Part shown: positions 5,946-6,494 of the stretch, piece after piece
Layout: every line of letters begins with the position of its first letter
How positions within the stretch are numbered: the first letter of the stretch is position 1
DNA from: an uncultured Acetatifactor sp.
GTDB lineage: Bacteria > Bacillota > Clostridia > Lachnospirales > Lachnospiraceae
Assembly (NCBI GenBank): GCA_910578215.1
Contig: CAJTPH010000070.1
Coordinates: forward strand, 1-6,494
DNA length: 6,494 nt
Direction of reading: 5' to 3'
Notes under the pieces: model-generated
What the model saw: the letters and a program-made list of their open reading frames with translations, nothing else
Database searches by the model: none
What the model was told of the DNA's origin: nothing
Made by a program: the position numbers and the translations under genes

Positions 5946-6150
5946 TTTTGGCGCTTGCAGGTGCTGATCATGTGTCTTTTATTCCTGCGGGCAATGAGCC
6001 AAGCGGATATCGCAGCATCCATTTGGCGTATGCCGCGAGAGGCATATACCATAGGGTTCTCTGGACGCATTGCGCATTGCTGCGTTGCAAGATCGATACC
6101 CCGTCAGTTTGCTGCGCGGGCTTTGATAGTTTGGAGAGAAGCAGCCAAGA
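5946..6150. other. GC-rich island with complementary ends: candidate structured RNA or small mobile repeat
   Basis: By hand count 5951-6150 is about 53% GC, against about 20% in the 100 bp to the left and under 10% in the 40 bp after 6160. The ends pair: TTGGCGCTT (5948-5956) with AAGCAGCCAA (6139-6148), one bulged A, plus two outer pairs (5946-5947 with 6149-6150). Nested inside are AGCC/GGCT (5997-6000, 6119-6122), CGCAGCA/TGCTGCG (6011-6017, 6078-6084) and a hairpin GGCGTATGCC/GGCATATACC (6025-6034, 6041-6050) with one mismatch and a 6-nt loop. A TATAAT (5922-5927) lies about 20 bp to the left. Two overlapping plus-strand frames stay open (to 6163 and 6200), but neither has a Shine-Dalgarno or a recognisable family. 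A decayed gene fragment is the main alternative. Confidence 0.45.
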
Positions 6151-6200
6151 TTTTATTGCTTAATAATAATTATTCAGCAAATTTATATATTTTAAAATAA

Positions 6201-6477
6201 TTGTGGAAATAATTGGAAGAATGTGGTATTATGGATGAGTAGCCCAAAGATTTTGCAAACTACAAATGTTGATTGGATGGTTGAGTGCTAAATTAATTTT
6301 TAAGAAGGTGAAATGATAGAATGAAGTCGGCAGGTACATAGGGGATTTAAGGAAAAAGAGGACAATTGCATGAGTATTTTTGCTGAGATGCAGCAGATTT
6401 TTTAGGAATATGCATGGAATTGGCTGTAATGTGTGAATGAAGGATAATTCCTGATTATTGAGGGTTGGAGGTTATTG
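6201..6477. other. AT-rich stretch with no supported gene
   Basis: All plus-strand frames contain frequent stops; the longest peptides starting with ATG are only about 10-16 codons (for example MSIFAEMQQIF, from 6370) and none has a convincing ribosome binding site. TGGTATTAT at 6224-6232 resembles an extended -10 element, but no good -35 stands before it. The stretch may be the leader of a gene that begins at the right edge. Confidence 0.4.
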
Positions 6478-6494
6478 GTGGTTCCCATGAATAA
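6478..6494 (+). CDS. Possible start of a gene running off the right edge
   Basis: GGAGGT at 6467-6472 is followed after 6 nt by GTG 6478, which opens into Val-Pro-Met-Asn before the window ends. TTG 6475 would be too close and ATG 6487 rather far (15 nt). Only about five codons are visible, so neither product nor reality can be judged beyond the good Shine-Dalgarno. Confidence 0.3.

Noticed and set aside
5948..6163. A plus-strand frame containing ALAGADHVSFIP, reminiscent of the ALAGADHVT segment of transaldolase-like proteins.
   Set aside because: Nothing else of that family is present before or after it in any frame, the start would be a TTG without a Shine-Dalgarno, and the overlapping frame is equally open. 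The match is most likely chance.
5955..6200. A second, overlapping open frame of 81 codons in the GC-rich island.
   Set aside because: No recognisable domain and no ribosome binding site; the tail is encoded by AT-rich flank. Open frames of this length are unremarkable at the island's base composition.

Overview
The window looks like chromosomal DNA of a Gram-positive Firmicute, most likely a Lachnospiraceae-type clostridium. The evidence is strong GGAGG-type ribosome binding sites, frequent TTG/GTG starts, coding DNA of middling GC beside very AT-rich spacers, and the gene families present. The organism call is an inference from style; there is no rRNA or other marker to fix it.

Left part (1-3757, + strand): the window opens inside an array of near-identical 112-bp tandem repeats, each able to fold into a long imperfect hairpin. 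The array runs up to the ribosome binding site of an ABC exporter half-transporter (333-2108). Next come a HAD-family sugar-phosphate-type phosphatase (2170-2817) and the 16S rRNA dimethyladenosine transferase RsmA/KsgA (2903-3757). These three genes are co-directional with gaps of 61 and 85 bp and no obvious terminator between them, so they may be co-transcribed, although their functions are not clearly linked. A 13-bp stem hairpin without a T-tract follows rsmA.

Middle part (3854-5373): a small low-molecular-weight tyrosine-phosphatase-like gene (- strand) and a Wzz-like membrane protein (+ strand) are divergent around an AT-rich spacer of nearly 390 bp that holds a candidate promoter and three small palindromes. 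The Wzz-like protein has two membrane segments, a very short outside loop, and a cytoplasmic domain that looks like a bacterial tyrosine kinase (BY-kinase) fold without its Walker A lysine. A phosphatase and a pseudokinase-like protein side by side suggest, by inference only, a cell-envelope or exopolysaccharide control pair.

Right part (5379-6494): an XRE-family repressor-like gene (- strand, TTG start with a strong Shine-Dalgarno) converges on the Wzz-like gene across a bidirectional terminator-like hairpin. Upstream of it are a TATAAT -10 box and an inverted repeat that could be its operator. To the right lies a roughly 200-bp GC-rich island (about 53% GC by hand count, with flanks near 20%). 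It is closed by complementary ends and has nested internal helices, and no convincing protein; it is the best candidate here for an undescribed structured RNA or small mobile repeat. The last ~290 bp have no supported gene apart from a possible start codon with a Shine-Dalgarno at the very edge.
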